DNA from: a virus
IMG/VR virus record: IMGVR_UViG_3300035661_000194
Span: 1 to 35,280 of that record
Length of the DNA stretch: 35,280 nt
Strand: one strand, 5' to 3'
Shown here in pieces: positions 1 to 6,093 of the stretch; position 1 is the stretch's first letter; every line of letters starts with the position of its first letter. A program made the translations under genes and the position numbers. Under the pieces are notes generated by a model. The model saw only the letters and a list, made by a program, of their open reading frames with translations. It did not search any database and had not been told where the DNA came from.

Positions 1-54
1 ACGCATCTCTTTCTCTTCTTTAGAAAGATCGAATGTTCTTGGACTACGTGCCAT
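1..54 (-). CDS. 5' end of the 216-aa basic protein gene (partial, cut by window edge)
   Basis: Reading leftwards from 54, the first 18 codons give M-A-R-S-P-R-T-F-D-L and so on up to the window edge. They are identical to the start of the complete copy at 34557-35207. This is the same gene seen twice because the circular genome is cut here and overlaps by 127 bp, not a second gene. Confidence 0.95.
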   Translation of the reverse strand, partial: MARSPRTFDLSKEEKEMR

Positions 55-127
55 GTTATTTTACCTCTGGGATTTGAGGAGTGTTAAGAGTTTCTTTTGT
101 TTTTCCCCAAGCAGTTATACCAACTAC
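1..127. repeat. Terminal direct repeat, left copy (circular overlap)
   Basis: Bases 1-127 are identical to bases 35154-35280. The reading frames at both ends join perfectly when the copies are merged: the 216-aa minus-strand gene begins in this copy and the holin gene ends in it. A length of exactly 127 equals a common assembler k-mer size, so I read this as the closure overlap of a circular contig of 35,153 bp. A physical short terminal repeat cannot be excluded from the sequence. Confidence 0.97.
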
Positions 128-316
128 GGTTGCCATAGCACCGTGATATAGACCGCCATTGCTTAATGTAAGTGGGACCCATTGCGTTAAGAGACCATTG
201 TGTTTGTCTTGTAGCAATGCCCATCCAATTGGGAAGAGTATGAAGTCAAAGATGCACACCAGCATGTATTGCACTGCCATGTATGATCTCCAATGTTCTT
301 TTATCCAATGATTCAT
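56..316 (-). CDS. Putative holin (86 aa)
   Basis: Small membrane protein, probably the holin that permeabilises the inner membrane at the end of infection so that the endolysin can reach the peptidoglycan. A charged N-terminus (K6, H8, R10) is followed by a long hydrophobic stretch at about residues 14-36 and a second at about 46-70, with a polar charged tail (K-T-K-E and E-V-K). Size, topology and position after the endolysin and spanin genes fit a phage holin, but no family motif proves it. The start at 316 overlaps the stop of a possible 25-aa ORF in an ATGA arrangement. The stop at 56 lies 1 bp from the start of the next gene. The 3' part is repeated at the right window edge. The coiled-coil membrane protein at 33997-34515 is an alternative lysis candidate. 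Confidence 0.72.
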   Translation of the reverse strand: MNHWIKEHWRSYMAVQYMLVCIFDFILFPIGWALLQDKHNGLLTQWVPLTLSNGGLYHGAMATVVGITAWGKTKETLNTPQIPEVK

Positions 317-390
317 TGTAATCTTTTTAATCGCCGTAACATTCGTTTTATGAGATATCGAGCATATAGTAAACGAATAATTTCCACCAT
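313..390 (-). CDS. Possible 25-aa cationic amphipathic peptide upstream of holin
   Basis: Short ORF starting at ATG 390 (M-V-E-I-I-R-L-L-Y-A-R) and ending in TGA at 313-315, which overlaps the holin ATG in an ATGA junction that would allow translational coupling. Eight of its 25 residues are Arg or Lys and one is Glu. The basic residues are spaced among Ile, Leu, Met and Tyr as in an amphipathic helix. No strong Shine-Dalgarno is present; an AGGCGG lies 10 nt upstream inside a possible hairpin. It could be a lysis regulator, a membrane-active peptide, a leader ORF for holin translation, or a chance ORF. The composition and junction are visible; the function is inference. Confidence 0.35.
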   Translation of the reverse strand: MVEIIRLLYARYLIKRMLRRLKRLQ

Positions 391-457
391 AGAATTAGGA
401 CCGCCTATTTAGACTAAGTGCGGAGATTAGTTGGTCCTAGGTAGTAGGACCATTTTT
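391..457 (-). promoter_or_regulatory. Switch-like inverted repeats upstream of holin
   Basis: Three copies of the same 7-mer or its complement lie here: TAGGACC at 396-402, GGTCCTA at 433-439 and TAGGACC at 445-451. The middle copy can pair with either neighbour. Pairing 432-439 with 445-452 gives an 8-bp stem with a 5-nt loop. Pairing 396-402 with 433-439, with CCGC 401-404 against GCGG 420-423, gives the competing fold. On the plus strand the short hairpin is followed by five T (453-457), as in a terminator. On the minus strand, which carries the genes, the longer fold would bury an AGGCGG sequence upstream of the 25-aa ORF and holin. The rest of the gap (317-477) also has ATTCGTTT/AAACGAAT arms. 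Confidence 0.5.
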
Positions 458-477
458 GCGATGGTTTTGATGCAATA

Positions 478-732
478 TTACTTATTCTTCTTTTGTTCGT
501 TATACCATTCAATCCAGCCCTTGGTGACATTGCGGCACTGGTAGTAAGTCGTATAGTTGCGAGCGATGACTTGCTCTGCTTCGCTTAACTTAGTCGTCCC
601 CTCTGGCACCATCTCAAGCACAGAGCATTCATGCATTAACACATCAGACTGTGAGGGCCATTCTCTAGATGTGTATTGCTGTGTAGCGCAAGCGGGTAGC
701 AGAGCAATTAGGAGTGTGAGGATGTATTTCAT
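478..732 (-). CDS. Outer-membrane spanin (Rz1-like lipoprotein, 84 aa)
   Basis: Encodes a short lipoprotein: M-K-Y start, hydrophobic h-region T-L-L-I-A-L, then the lipobox L-P-A-C with Cys15 as the lipidated residue. The mature part would be about 70 residues, anchored in the outer membrane and reaching into the periplasm. It follows the inner-membrane spanin gene with a 4-bp ATGA overlap (729-732). This is the usual order for a separate Rz/Rz1-type pair that fuses inner and outer membranes in the last step of lysis of Gram-negative cells. The mature part is polar (W-P-S-Q-S-D and W-I-E-W-Y-N) and less proline-rich than lambda Rz1. The call rests on the lipobox and the gene order. Confidence 0.8.
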   Translation of the reverse strand: MKYILTLLIALLPACATQQYTSREWPSQSDVLMHECSVLEMVPEGTTKLSEAEQVIARNYTTYYQCRNVTKGWIEWYNEQKKNK

Positions 733-1070
733 TTTGGCGCCTGAGCAGCATCATTAAGTGCTTTAACTGATTCTGGTGTTAACTCGCATTTCTGGTCTAT
801 CACCTGTGCGGTATCGTGGATATATTCCACCACTTTCGCACCCTGTTTCGTTATGATTCTGTCTTGAAACACTACTTTTTCAGTGGTTTGCAGGGTGATT
901 TCTGACGCTTTTTTCTCGGCTACTTCTTTCGCTTGTAATGCTGCATTGATTTCCTTTTCATGCAAGAGATCGCTGTATTCCTTGCCTTTATAGAATGAGA
1001 AGCCCGTGATGAGTGCGAGTAGTAGAGCACCAATCAGAATACGGTATGGTAGTGGAATAAGGTTTAACAT
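729..1070 (-). CDS. Inner-membrane spanin (Rz-like, 113 aa)
   Basis: One N-terminal membrane anchor (about residues 9-28, with L-I-G-A-L-L-L-A-L-I-T-G) is followed by a Lys/Glu/Ala-rich helical stretch (about 35-62) and a short periplasmic C-terminal domain ending near C-E-L-T-P-E-S-V-K-A-L. This is the N-in/C-out layout of i-spanins, which bind the outer-membrane lipoprotein partner encoded just downstream and span the periplasm. The gene overlaps the endolysin stop by 7 bp (start ATG at 1070) and the o-spanin start by 4 bp, so endolysin and both spanins are probably translated from one message. No Rz sequence motif is decisive; topology and neighbours carry the call. Confidence 0.82.
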   Translation of the reverse strand: MLNLIPLPYRILIGALLLALITGFSFYKGKEYSDLLHEKEINAALQAKEVAEKKASEITLQTTEKVVFQDRIITKQGAKVVEYIHDTAQVIDQKCELTPESVKALNDAAQAPK

Positions 1071-1642
1071 AGTTGTGCCTTAAATTTGTCATAGGCTCGG
1101 TGACGTTCCGTGAGTCCATTAGTGCCACCGTTAATACGCTTGCACATACCTATATTGTCACCAATGTCGGCAAATTGGTTTAAGTTATTGTTGGCCCAAA
1201 ACCAGCAAGCAGCATGAGCAGCACCTTCTTTAGTCTCTAAGTAAGCAACAGTCTCATCTGTAGTTTTTCCGCAAGCAAGAGCAAATGCATTATAGTTGGT
1301 TAGTCCCGTAAGTTGGATTAGCCCTCTTCCGCGATACTTCCATCCATCACCCGAAGATTCAGCCCCATTTCCCATACGACCCCCGTAAACGCGATTAGCA
1401 ATTGCTTCTGGCTTATGTGCGTACGAGTCTGCTTCCATCTCAGTGAAATGAGAACCAAATGTTGTTAGCAGCCCATGAGCGGAGTAATTGAGGTTTTCGC
1501 TAAGTGCTGTGAAGTGTGCGGATTCGATATCTACTTGAGATAAAAAGCCCGCAATGCGCTGTGGCGTGTCAATGTTGTATTGACTTAGGAGTGGTTGAAG
1601 TATTACTGCCCACTCAGCAGGAATTAAATTTGATAGGTCCAT
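1064..1642 (-). CDS. Endolysin, GH19 chitinase-like muramidase (192 aa)
   Basis: Glycoside hydrolase family 19 type endolysin, expected to cut the glycan strands of peptidoglycan. With the start at 1642 (M-D-L-S-N-L-I-P), the catalytic-acid region D-I-E-S-A-H-F has Glu40, and L-S-E-N-L-N-Y-S has Glu49. The GH19 signature G-W-K-Y-R-G-R-G-L-I-Q-L-T-G is at 100-113 and the C-terminal R-I-N-G-G-T-N-G-L-T-E-R at 169-180. The frame is open up to ATG 1720, but that would overlap the previous gene by about 70 bp and adds 26 residues unlike the family, so I prefer 1642, 8 nt after the previous stop. There is no signal peptide or SAR anchor, so export depends on a holin. The end overlaps the i-spanin start. 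Confidence 0.93.
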   Translation of the reverse strand: MDLSNLIPAEWAVILQPLLSQYNIDTPQRIAGFLSQVDIESAHFTALSENLNYSAHGLLTTFGSHFTEMEADSYAHKPEAIANRVYGGRMGNGAESSGDGWKYRGRGLIQLTGLTNYNAFALACGKTTDETVAYLETKEGAAHAACWFWANNNLNQFADIGDNIGMCKRINGGTNGLTERHRAYDKFKAQLC

Positions 1643-1649
1643 GCAGTAT

Positions 1650-1988
1650 TTAACACTGCAAATTTCCTTGACTAATATCCCGCTTGAACCGATACACTGA
1701 CCCAAAGATGTTGTTGTCATCTTTTGGGATATTTCGGTCTTTCATTGCCCGTTCTGTTGCTTTGTAGATTTCCGTAAAGATTACATCAGATGGATTGATC
1801 TCACCTTCGATCGCATCAAAATTCAACTTTCTCTCTAACTCAAGTATCTCTTGGATTGTCATAATACCGGTTAAGTAGCAAGAGTAGATATTTCGACGAT
1901 GTTTGAGTTTCTTCCCATTAAATCCGTAATCGAATCCCGTAAGTTGCTTCAAAACACGTATTTGGTCAACTGTAAGTTTGGCCATCAT
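1650..1988 (-). CDS. Unknown protein (112 aa), between polymerase and lysis genes
   Basis: Not recognised. The product begins M-M-A-K-L-T-V-D-Q-I and is mixed polar with a basic patch (G-K-K-L-K-H-R-R, about residues 26-33) and a predicted helical segment I-Q-E-I-L-E-L-E-R-K-L. The frame is open upstream to 2012, but a GGAA at 4-7 nt from the two ATGs at 1988 and 1985 favours the shorter form. The first ATG overlaps the TGA of a 24-aa ORF as ATGA, suggesting coupled translation. The basic patch could bind nucleic acid, but nothing further supports a function. Confidence 0.7.
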   Translation of the reverse strand: MMAKLTVDQIRVLKQLTGFDYGFNGKKLKHRRNIYSCYLTGIMTIQEILELERKLNFDAIEGEINPSDVIFTEIYKATERAMKDRNIPKDDNNIFGSVYRFKRDISQGNLQC

Positions 1989-2059
1989 GCAGTTCCAAAA
2001 GAAGTAGCGCAATAAGCATTAATGCTATTAGCATTACTATAAAGTATCAGTGTTTTCAT
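1985..2059 (-). CDS. Possible 24-aa ORF copying an internal polymerase peptide
   Basis: ORF from ATG 2059 to TGA 1985-1987, starting 3 nt after the polymerase stop and ending in an ATGA overlap with the next gene. It starts M-K-T-L-I-L-Y-S-N-A-N-S. From I-L-Y-S-N-A-N onward it is nearly the same peptide as polymerase residues 119-137, because the 53-bp repeat here and inside the polymerase lies in the same frame (offset 819 bp). It may be a coupling leader, a duplication remnant or a real micro-peptide. Confidence 0.3.
   Translation of the reverse strand: MKTLILYSNANSINAYCATSFGTA
1996..2048. repeat. 53-bp direct repeat, copy 1
   Basis: Matches 2815-2867 at 51 of 53 positions (differences at 2022 and 2042). 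It holds GTAGCGCAATA, then a self-complementary centre in which AATGCT pairs with AGCATT, then ACTATA. It lies just after the polymerase gene. A shortened inverted relative without the central 22 nt sits at 3230-3248. Confidence 0.92.
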
Positions 2060-2062
2060 TTG

Positions 2063-3220
2063 TTATACCCAACTAACCAAGCATACATCTTCAAGTATCA
2101 CTTCGCTTGTCTTAATCACAAACCCTGTTTGTTTTGCAATCAACTCGTTTAGTTCTGTTTGATCTACTTTCTTACTCGTAGTCCACCCGTCATGTTCAAG
2201 TATACATGAGTTACCAGACTCGCTAAGATACTCGCGCACCACATCTAACACCTGACGCTCTAGTTCGAAGTAAACACACCACTTGGTATGTGAACTGATC
2301 TTAGTCTCACGAGTAACTTTATCTCGCTTGTATCTGACACCTATTACTAGTTTGATCTTCTTCCACATCTTAGTGATGTCCTTCTTGAGGCCACAGATGA
2401 ATTGATTATTTGCGAGTGCTTTGTTCTTAATGGGGTCATTAACTTTTGCAGCAATTGATTTATCAAAGCGAGCACCCGCAAACATCGAAGTAATTACTTC
2501 TTTAATGATTTTAATATCAATACTGTAATGGGTTGCAAGTTCATTACGAACTGCTGATTTGTTATTCAAGTAATACGTGATGTATTGGGATGATTTGAGT
2601 CCGTGTTTGGTTGCGTATTGATACAGGAGGGTGGGTGCACATGCCTCAATGTCATATTCATAGGAATAGTTGTGTTCTGCATACAATTGCTGCTTTACTT
2701 CCTTCTTGAGGTTTTGCATATTGGTCCACAAACGATTCTTCTTATCGTTGTACGGGATAATACCAGATGAAAGCATGGGACTATATGCTTCACGAGCAAA
2801 TTCGAGTGCTAGTTCAAAAGAAGTAGCGCAATAAGCATTACTGCTATTAGCATTACTATATAGTATCTGCTTTCTCTTTGTCTCTTTGTGTTTGATGTCT
2901 GCTTTGATCGCAGTTATTAACTCATTAACACCCGCTGTATTCTTCTTATATGTCTTGCAGTAAGACGTAACAGTCTCTCTGCCTAATTGCTTTGCTATTG
3001 AGTTCTTGCTGAATCTGTAAGATGAATCGCAAACAATGAGACACTTACTCCTCAAGTAATCTGTTAGTGGGTTCCCTTGTTTACCAAAGACTTTATCTAA
3101 GTAATGCCTGCTGAGTTGTTGGGGTTTGGTCTCGGATACTTGGGCACACATAAACTTTAAGACTTTGAGGGTTCGTGAGTGAACGCGTTTATCAGTAAAT
3201 TCTGGCTGATAGTTATTCAT
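2063..3220 (-). CDS. Putative minimal palm-fold nucleic-acid polymerase (385 aa)
   Basis: Most likely the phage replicative polymerase, strongly reduced. Three motifs of the family A DNA polymerase / T7-type RNA polymerase fold appear in order. Motif A is Y-D-I-E-A-C-A-P-T-L-L with Asp190. Motif B is K-E-V-I-T-S-M-F-A-G with Lys240 and Gly249, the same K-x8-G spacing as in Pol I and T7 RNAP. Motif C is L-E-H-D-G-W with His343-Asp344. The A-B and B-C distances (50 and 104 residues) are close to those of Klenow-type enzymes. No 3'-5' exonuclease domain is visible and the protein is far shorter than normal family A enzymes. It could also act as a primase or RNA polymerase. A 53-bp repeat lies within the gene. 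The motif match is by eye, so the assignment is inference. Confidence 0.55.
   Translation of the reverse strand: MNNYQPEFTDKRVHSRTLKVLKFMCAQVSETKPQQLSRHYLDKVFGKQGNPLTDYLRSKCLIVCDSSYRFSKNSIAKQLGRETVTSYCKTYKKNTAGVNELITAIKADIKHKETKRKQILYSNANSSNAYCATSFELALEFAREAYSPMLSSGIIPYNDKKNRLWTNMQNLKKEVKQQLYAEHNYSYEYDIEACAPTLLYQYATKHGLKSSQYITYYLNNKSAVRNELATHYSIDIKIIKEVITSMFAGARFDKSIAAKVNDPIKNKALANNQFICGLKKDITKMWKKIKLVIGVRYKRDKVTRETKISSHTKWCVYFELERQVLDVVREYLSESGNSCILEHDGWTTSKKVDQTELNELIAKQTGFVIKTSEVILEDVCLVSWV
2815..2867. repeat. 53-bp direct repeat, copy 2, inside polymerase gene
   Basis: Second copy of the 53-bp repeat, in the same orientation as copy 1 and 819 bp away, a multiple of three. It encodes polymerase residues of about 118-136 (I-L-Y-S-N-A-N-S-S-N-A-Y-C-A-T-S-F). 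Two mismatches separate the copies. Confidence 0.92.
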
Positions 3221-3229
3221 TTGGTTTCT

Positions 3230-3248
3230 CTTTATAGTATTGCGCTAC
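3230..3248. repeat. Short inverted relative of the 53-bp repeat
   Basis: CTTTATAGTATTGCGCTAC reads on the plus strand the two ends of the repeat found on the minus strand at 1996-2048, with the central 22-nt self-complementary block missing. It sits 9 bp upstream of the polymerase start codon. Confidence 0.6.
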
Positions 3249-3279
3249 ATTTACAATCTTATACCTCTGATATTAGGGC

Positions 3280-3307
3280 GAACAACCGGATATCAGGCCG
3301 GTTGTTC
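3280..3307. repeat. Perfect 10-bp stem hairpin in polymerase leader
   Basis: GAACAACCGG (3280-3289) and CCGGTTGTTC (3298-3307) form a perfect stem with an 8-nt loop in the 185-bp gap between the endonuclease and polymerase genes. No U-tract follows on either strand, so it is not a simple terminator. It lies in the 5' leader expected from the promoter at 3358-3386. It may be a regulatory RNA structure, a protein site or part of a replication origin. Confidence 0.75.
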
Positions 3308-3357
3308 TTGACTATAAAGACGCTAGTGAACACCATTGCAGTGCCCACATGTTATTT

Positions 3358-3386
3358 AGTGTACGCTCTTCAAATCAGTATTGCAA
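3358..3386 (-). promoter_or_regulatory. Candidate promoter for the polymerase gene
   Basis: On the minus strand TTGCAA (3381-3386) is followed after 17 bp by TACACT (3358-3363), a plausible sigma70-type promoter. It would give a leader of about 130 nt containing the 3280-3307 hairpin before the polymerase start at 3220. The -10 box matches consensus at four of six positions. Confidence 0.45.
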
Positions 3387-3405
3387 GCGTTTCTTTTGGA
3401 TGATT

Positions 3406-3819
3406 TCAGATAAACTTGCCAACTTTGGCTGATATCCACAGATTGTAATATTCTGGACTATGGAGAACTTTACGATTTACCTGCTCATTAAGTTCCATAT
3501 AAGTCATTTCCGCCTTTGATTTGCAAAAATGGAGAATCTCTCTTTTGAAGTGTTGCTTTCCAAACTTGATTACATCACTATTTAACTCTTTGGATGAGCC
3601 ATAATAGGACTGCCAATCAGACTCCACTTTTATTTTAGTCGCCTTACGTTTCTTGTTTCCGTTTTTAAGTTTGACCATCTTGTAAGTGGTTTTGGTAAAC
3701 ATAGCGATCTTCTTACCTACGTATTTGCGGTTAGTGAAGGTACAAGTTATAAGGTAGACGAACCCGCAATAAGCGGGGTCGATTTGGTCTATTGGTTTAT
3801 TGAGGTAAGTCCAGTGCAT
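3406..3819 (-). CDS. GIY-YIG endonuclease, free-standing (137 aa)
   Basis: GIY-YIG family nuclease, probably a free-standing homing-type endonuclease. Visible motifs are G-F-V-Y-L-I (residues 19-24) and K-Y-V-G-K-K (32-37) for the two halves of the signature, a basic insert (K-N-G-N-K-K-R-K, 52-59), D-W-Q-S-Y-Y-G-S-S (68-76) as in many phage members, K-R-E-I-L (92-96), the metal-binding Glu region Y-M-E-L-N-E (107-112) and the closing Asn in Y-Y-N (124-126). No DNA-binding module such as NUMOD3 or an intron-encoded domain follows the catalytic part. Its place next to the polymerase gene is typical of phage homing nucleases. A role in host DNA degradation is also possible. Confidence 0.85.
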   Translation of the reverse strand: MHWTYLNKPIDQIDPAYCGFVYLITCTFTNRKYVGKKIAMFTKTTYKMVKLKNGNKKRKATKIKVESDWQSYYGSSKELNSDVIKFGKQHFKREILHFCKSKAEMTYMELNEQVNRKVLHSPEYYNLWISAKVGKFI

Positions 3820-3837
3820 ACTGTTATGTATGCATTG

Positions 3838-4209
3838 CTATTTTATCTTTTCAAGTAAGTCTGCCATACAAAGGATTCCGTTCTGCTGAGTTTCTGGGTG
3901 AAAATCATCACTGGAATCTAAATCATCAATCATCCTTTTTAGGTGGCGGCGATAACATTCTTTATCAGTTAGATGCAGTGTAGCCAACATCTCGTCAATT
4001 TTATACTTAATAAACTTAGATGCTATATCATTACCAGTCACTAACTTGAAGTAGAGTGATTGCCGCATCTCTTCAATGCTAGATACTAATGGTGTTAACA
4101 ACTCGTATGCTGCAAGTATGTCTTTATCGCAGTTTTTAATCCTATCAGCATCAGTCTTATTGCGAGTGGGCCTAGAGACCGAATATTCAACCCAATCATC
4201 TTCTGTCAT
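3838..4209 (-). CDS. Unknown acidic helical protein (123 aa)
   Basis: Not recognised. The product starts M-T-E-D-D-W-V-E-Y. It is rich in Asp, Glu and Lys and looks mostly helical (D-K-D-I-L-A-A-Y-E-L-L and R-R-H-L-K-R-M-I-D-D-L-D). The start overlaps the helicase stop by one base (TAATG), so it is probably translationally coupled to the helicase. It sits between helicase and endonuclease/polymerase, so a replication accessory role such as a loader or polymerase partner is possible, but no motif supports one. Confidence 0.75.
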   Translation of the reverse strand: MTEDDWVEYSVSRPTRNKTDADRIKNCDKDILAAYELLTPLVSSIEEMRQSLYFKLVTGNDIASKFIKYKIDEMLATLHLTDKECYRRHLKRMIDDLDSSDDFHPETQQNGILCMADLLEKIK

Positions 4210-6083
4210 TATATTGCCTTAATTAACATCTTTGAACGACTAATAAACAACTTGCTACCACTAAAGTCTGGACGACCCTTGTCCAGGGTTATATTGTACT
4301 GTACACGGGTTTGTCCGGGCATCTTATTAATCAGATACATATGGTACTTACCATTAACCTTCGTCCAATGTAACTTAACCAACTTAGCATTAGTATGGTT
4401 AGTGAATGCTTGCCGGGCAAACCCGTCGTTTGCATAAGTTGCATCCTGACGAATTTCCCAATCTTTTGCATCTGTACTTTGTGGTACAAATCCATGCTTA
4501 ACTGCAAGTTTAATGGACCCAGCAACATCATACCGCAGTGCTTTATGTTCTGCGGCTGATATCTGGATCAACATGTCAGACTCAATAGCAAGTCCACGAT
4601 CAGAATTTGGGATCAATCCGCCTTTGGCTTTACCTGTCGCAAAATAGTGCTTATGTACTTTACCTTTGGCAAACGGACGTTGACCAGCAACCCAATCAAT
4701 GATTTGAGTTTTATCCATGGTACCAACTTGGTTCAAGTGCGAGATGAATATTGCAATTTGATCACGATAGTTCTCAATGTCCTGCTTAGTTTCATCTGTA
4801 GTCCACATAACATGCTTCTTCAATGATGGCCGGATACCAGTACAACGCATTGCTTGAATTGCAGTAGTGACATTCTCTTTAACTGACGAGTAATAAGCAG
4901 TAAAGTTACAGTAGTATCCAAACTCTGGACTATTGATATTAAAGCAATCTTCGCACTCAACAGTGATACTCTTACCAGTCATAATCTTAGAGATAATAAG
5001 AACTGCTTTGGGTTGATTACCAATGCGGCTCCAGGCAACTTGCTTTAACTTATTAGCAATGGACAAGTCTTTGGCGCTACCATTATGTACAATAATTACG
5101 ATCTCATTTTTTGCACAAGAGTGAATATCTTGTTTGTCCCATACTGTAACCGTATAACCTTTATTAGTGAAGGCTCGCTCCATTAAGTTAGCAACCTTAA
5201 GGTGCCCAATTTGAGAACGACCAAGTACAATATTACCTACTTGTACCATCTTACTATTAGTAATCAATTCGTCTACAGCATCAACAATAATCTTAGGGTT
5301 GCATGTATTGCGCAGGGTCGCATCCTTGGTATAAGTGTCACTCTTAAACTTAGCCTCTTCAAGAAGAAGTGGCTCGATAAAGTTAGGCGTATCTAGTCCC
5401 TTGTAGTCTGGGTGATTGGGGATTGAGAATATTTGATGAGAGGTTAAGTATCCAAACATATTTGCAAACTCGTTATGAATCATAATATGACTTAGCAAAG
5501 TTGCACTTACTTTAACCGTAGACACTGTCCTCGAGTTAAGCAGGTTGCCCAATGCAGTATCGCAGGCACTAAGTTCAGTACCTTCGTGGAATTCTTCTCC
5601 CTCGTCAATGATGACCATTAAACGCGGTGCTGGCTTGTTAAGTTTTGCTGCAACTTCTTCTGCACGTTCAACAATCTTATCAATTCGATTTGTACGTTTT
5701 GCATTTGTCATATTGACGAAGATGTCGCCCTTAACCATGTAAGCGAGTTTATCATCTGTGTTCTTGACTTGCATACCCAGAGATTCTGCCCAGACTTGGC
5801 AACGCTCAAACATCTGATCCATTGCACCAGATAGATTCGTGGTACTGATGATTACATTGTCGATCAGACCAGATGCGATTGCCATTTGTGTTAATGCTAA
5901 CTTATAGCGAGTCTTACCGCTTTGAGTATCAGCATGAATGTAAATCGTTTGGTGATTTTTAATGGACTGTTCAATACTCCCCCAGTTTGCTTGCAAGTAG
6001 CGTTGGGCGAGAATGTCCAAGTCACCAGCAGGAGAATTTCTCCGCTTCTGGAAGTCTGACAGTACAGTTTTTAGATTTGCCAT
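4209..6083 (-). CDS. SF2 helicase with DEGE box (624 aa)
   Basis: Superfamily 2 ATP-dependent helicase, the likely motor of replication or recombination in this phage. Motif I (Walker A) is A-D-T-Q-S-G-K-T at residues 51-58. Motif II is I-I-D-E-G-E-E with D160-E-G-E163, replacing DEAD/DEAH. Motif III is S-A-T at 193-195. A motif V-like T-G-K-S-I-T lies near 369-374 and motif VI is Q-A-M-R-C-T-G-I-R at 410-418. The C-terminal 200 residues carry no motif I know and may bind the substrate or a partner. The start is supported by AGGAG 6-7 nt upstream. It follows the 258-aa gene by 10 bp. The polarity and exact role (replicative, branch migration or recombination) cannot be told. Confidence 0.85.
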   Translation of the reverse strand: MANLKTVLSDFQKRRNSPAGDLDILAQRYLQANWGSIEQSIKNHQTIYIHADTQSGKTRYKLALTQMAIASGLIDNVIISTTNLSGAMDQMFERCQVWAESLGMQVKNTDDKLAYMVKGDIFVNMTNAKRTNRIDKIVERAEEVAAKLNKPAPRLMVIIDEGEEFHEGTELSACDTALGNLLNSRTVSTVKVSATLLSHIMIHNEFANMFGYLTSHQIFSIPNHPDYKGLDTPNFIEPLLLEEAKFKSDTYTKDATLRNTCNPKIIVDAVDELITNSKMVQVGNIVLGRSQIGHLKVANLMERAFTNKGYTVTVWDKQDIHSCAKNEIVIIVHNGSAKDLSIANKLKQVAWSRIGNQPKAVLIISKIMTGKSITVECEDCFNINSPEFGYYCNFTAYYSSVKENVTTAIQAMRCTGIRPSLKKHVMWTTDETKQDIENYRDQIAIFISHLNQVGTMDKTQIIDWVAGQRPFAKGKVHKHYFATGKAKGGLIPNSDRGLAIESDMLIQISAAEHKALRYDVAGSIKLAVKHGFVPQSTDAKDWEIRQDATYANDGFARQAFTNHTNAKLVKLHWTKVNGKYHMYLINKMPGQTRVQYNITLDKGRPDFSGSKLFISRSKMLIKAI

Positions 6084-6093
6084 CTAATTCTCC

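Noticed and set aside
1650-1720. Longer endolysin start at 1720
   Set aside because: It overlaps the previous gene by about 70 bp and adds residues outside the GH19 fold; the start at 1642 fits the family better.
3310-3350. Short Trp-containing leader peptide (M-W-A-L-Q-W) on the minus strand as an attenuator
   Set aside because: No ribosome site, only twelve codons, and no U-tract after the downstream hairpin; phages are not expected to have amino-acid attenuation here.
3406-3819. GIY-YIG gene as part of a group I intron in the polymerase gene
   Set aside because: The polymerase frame is continuous from 3220 to 2063, the endonuclease lies outside it, and no intron core was seen around it.
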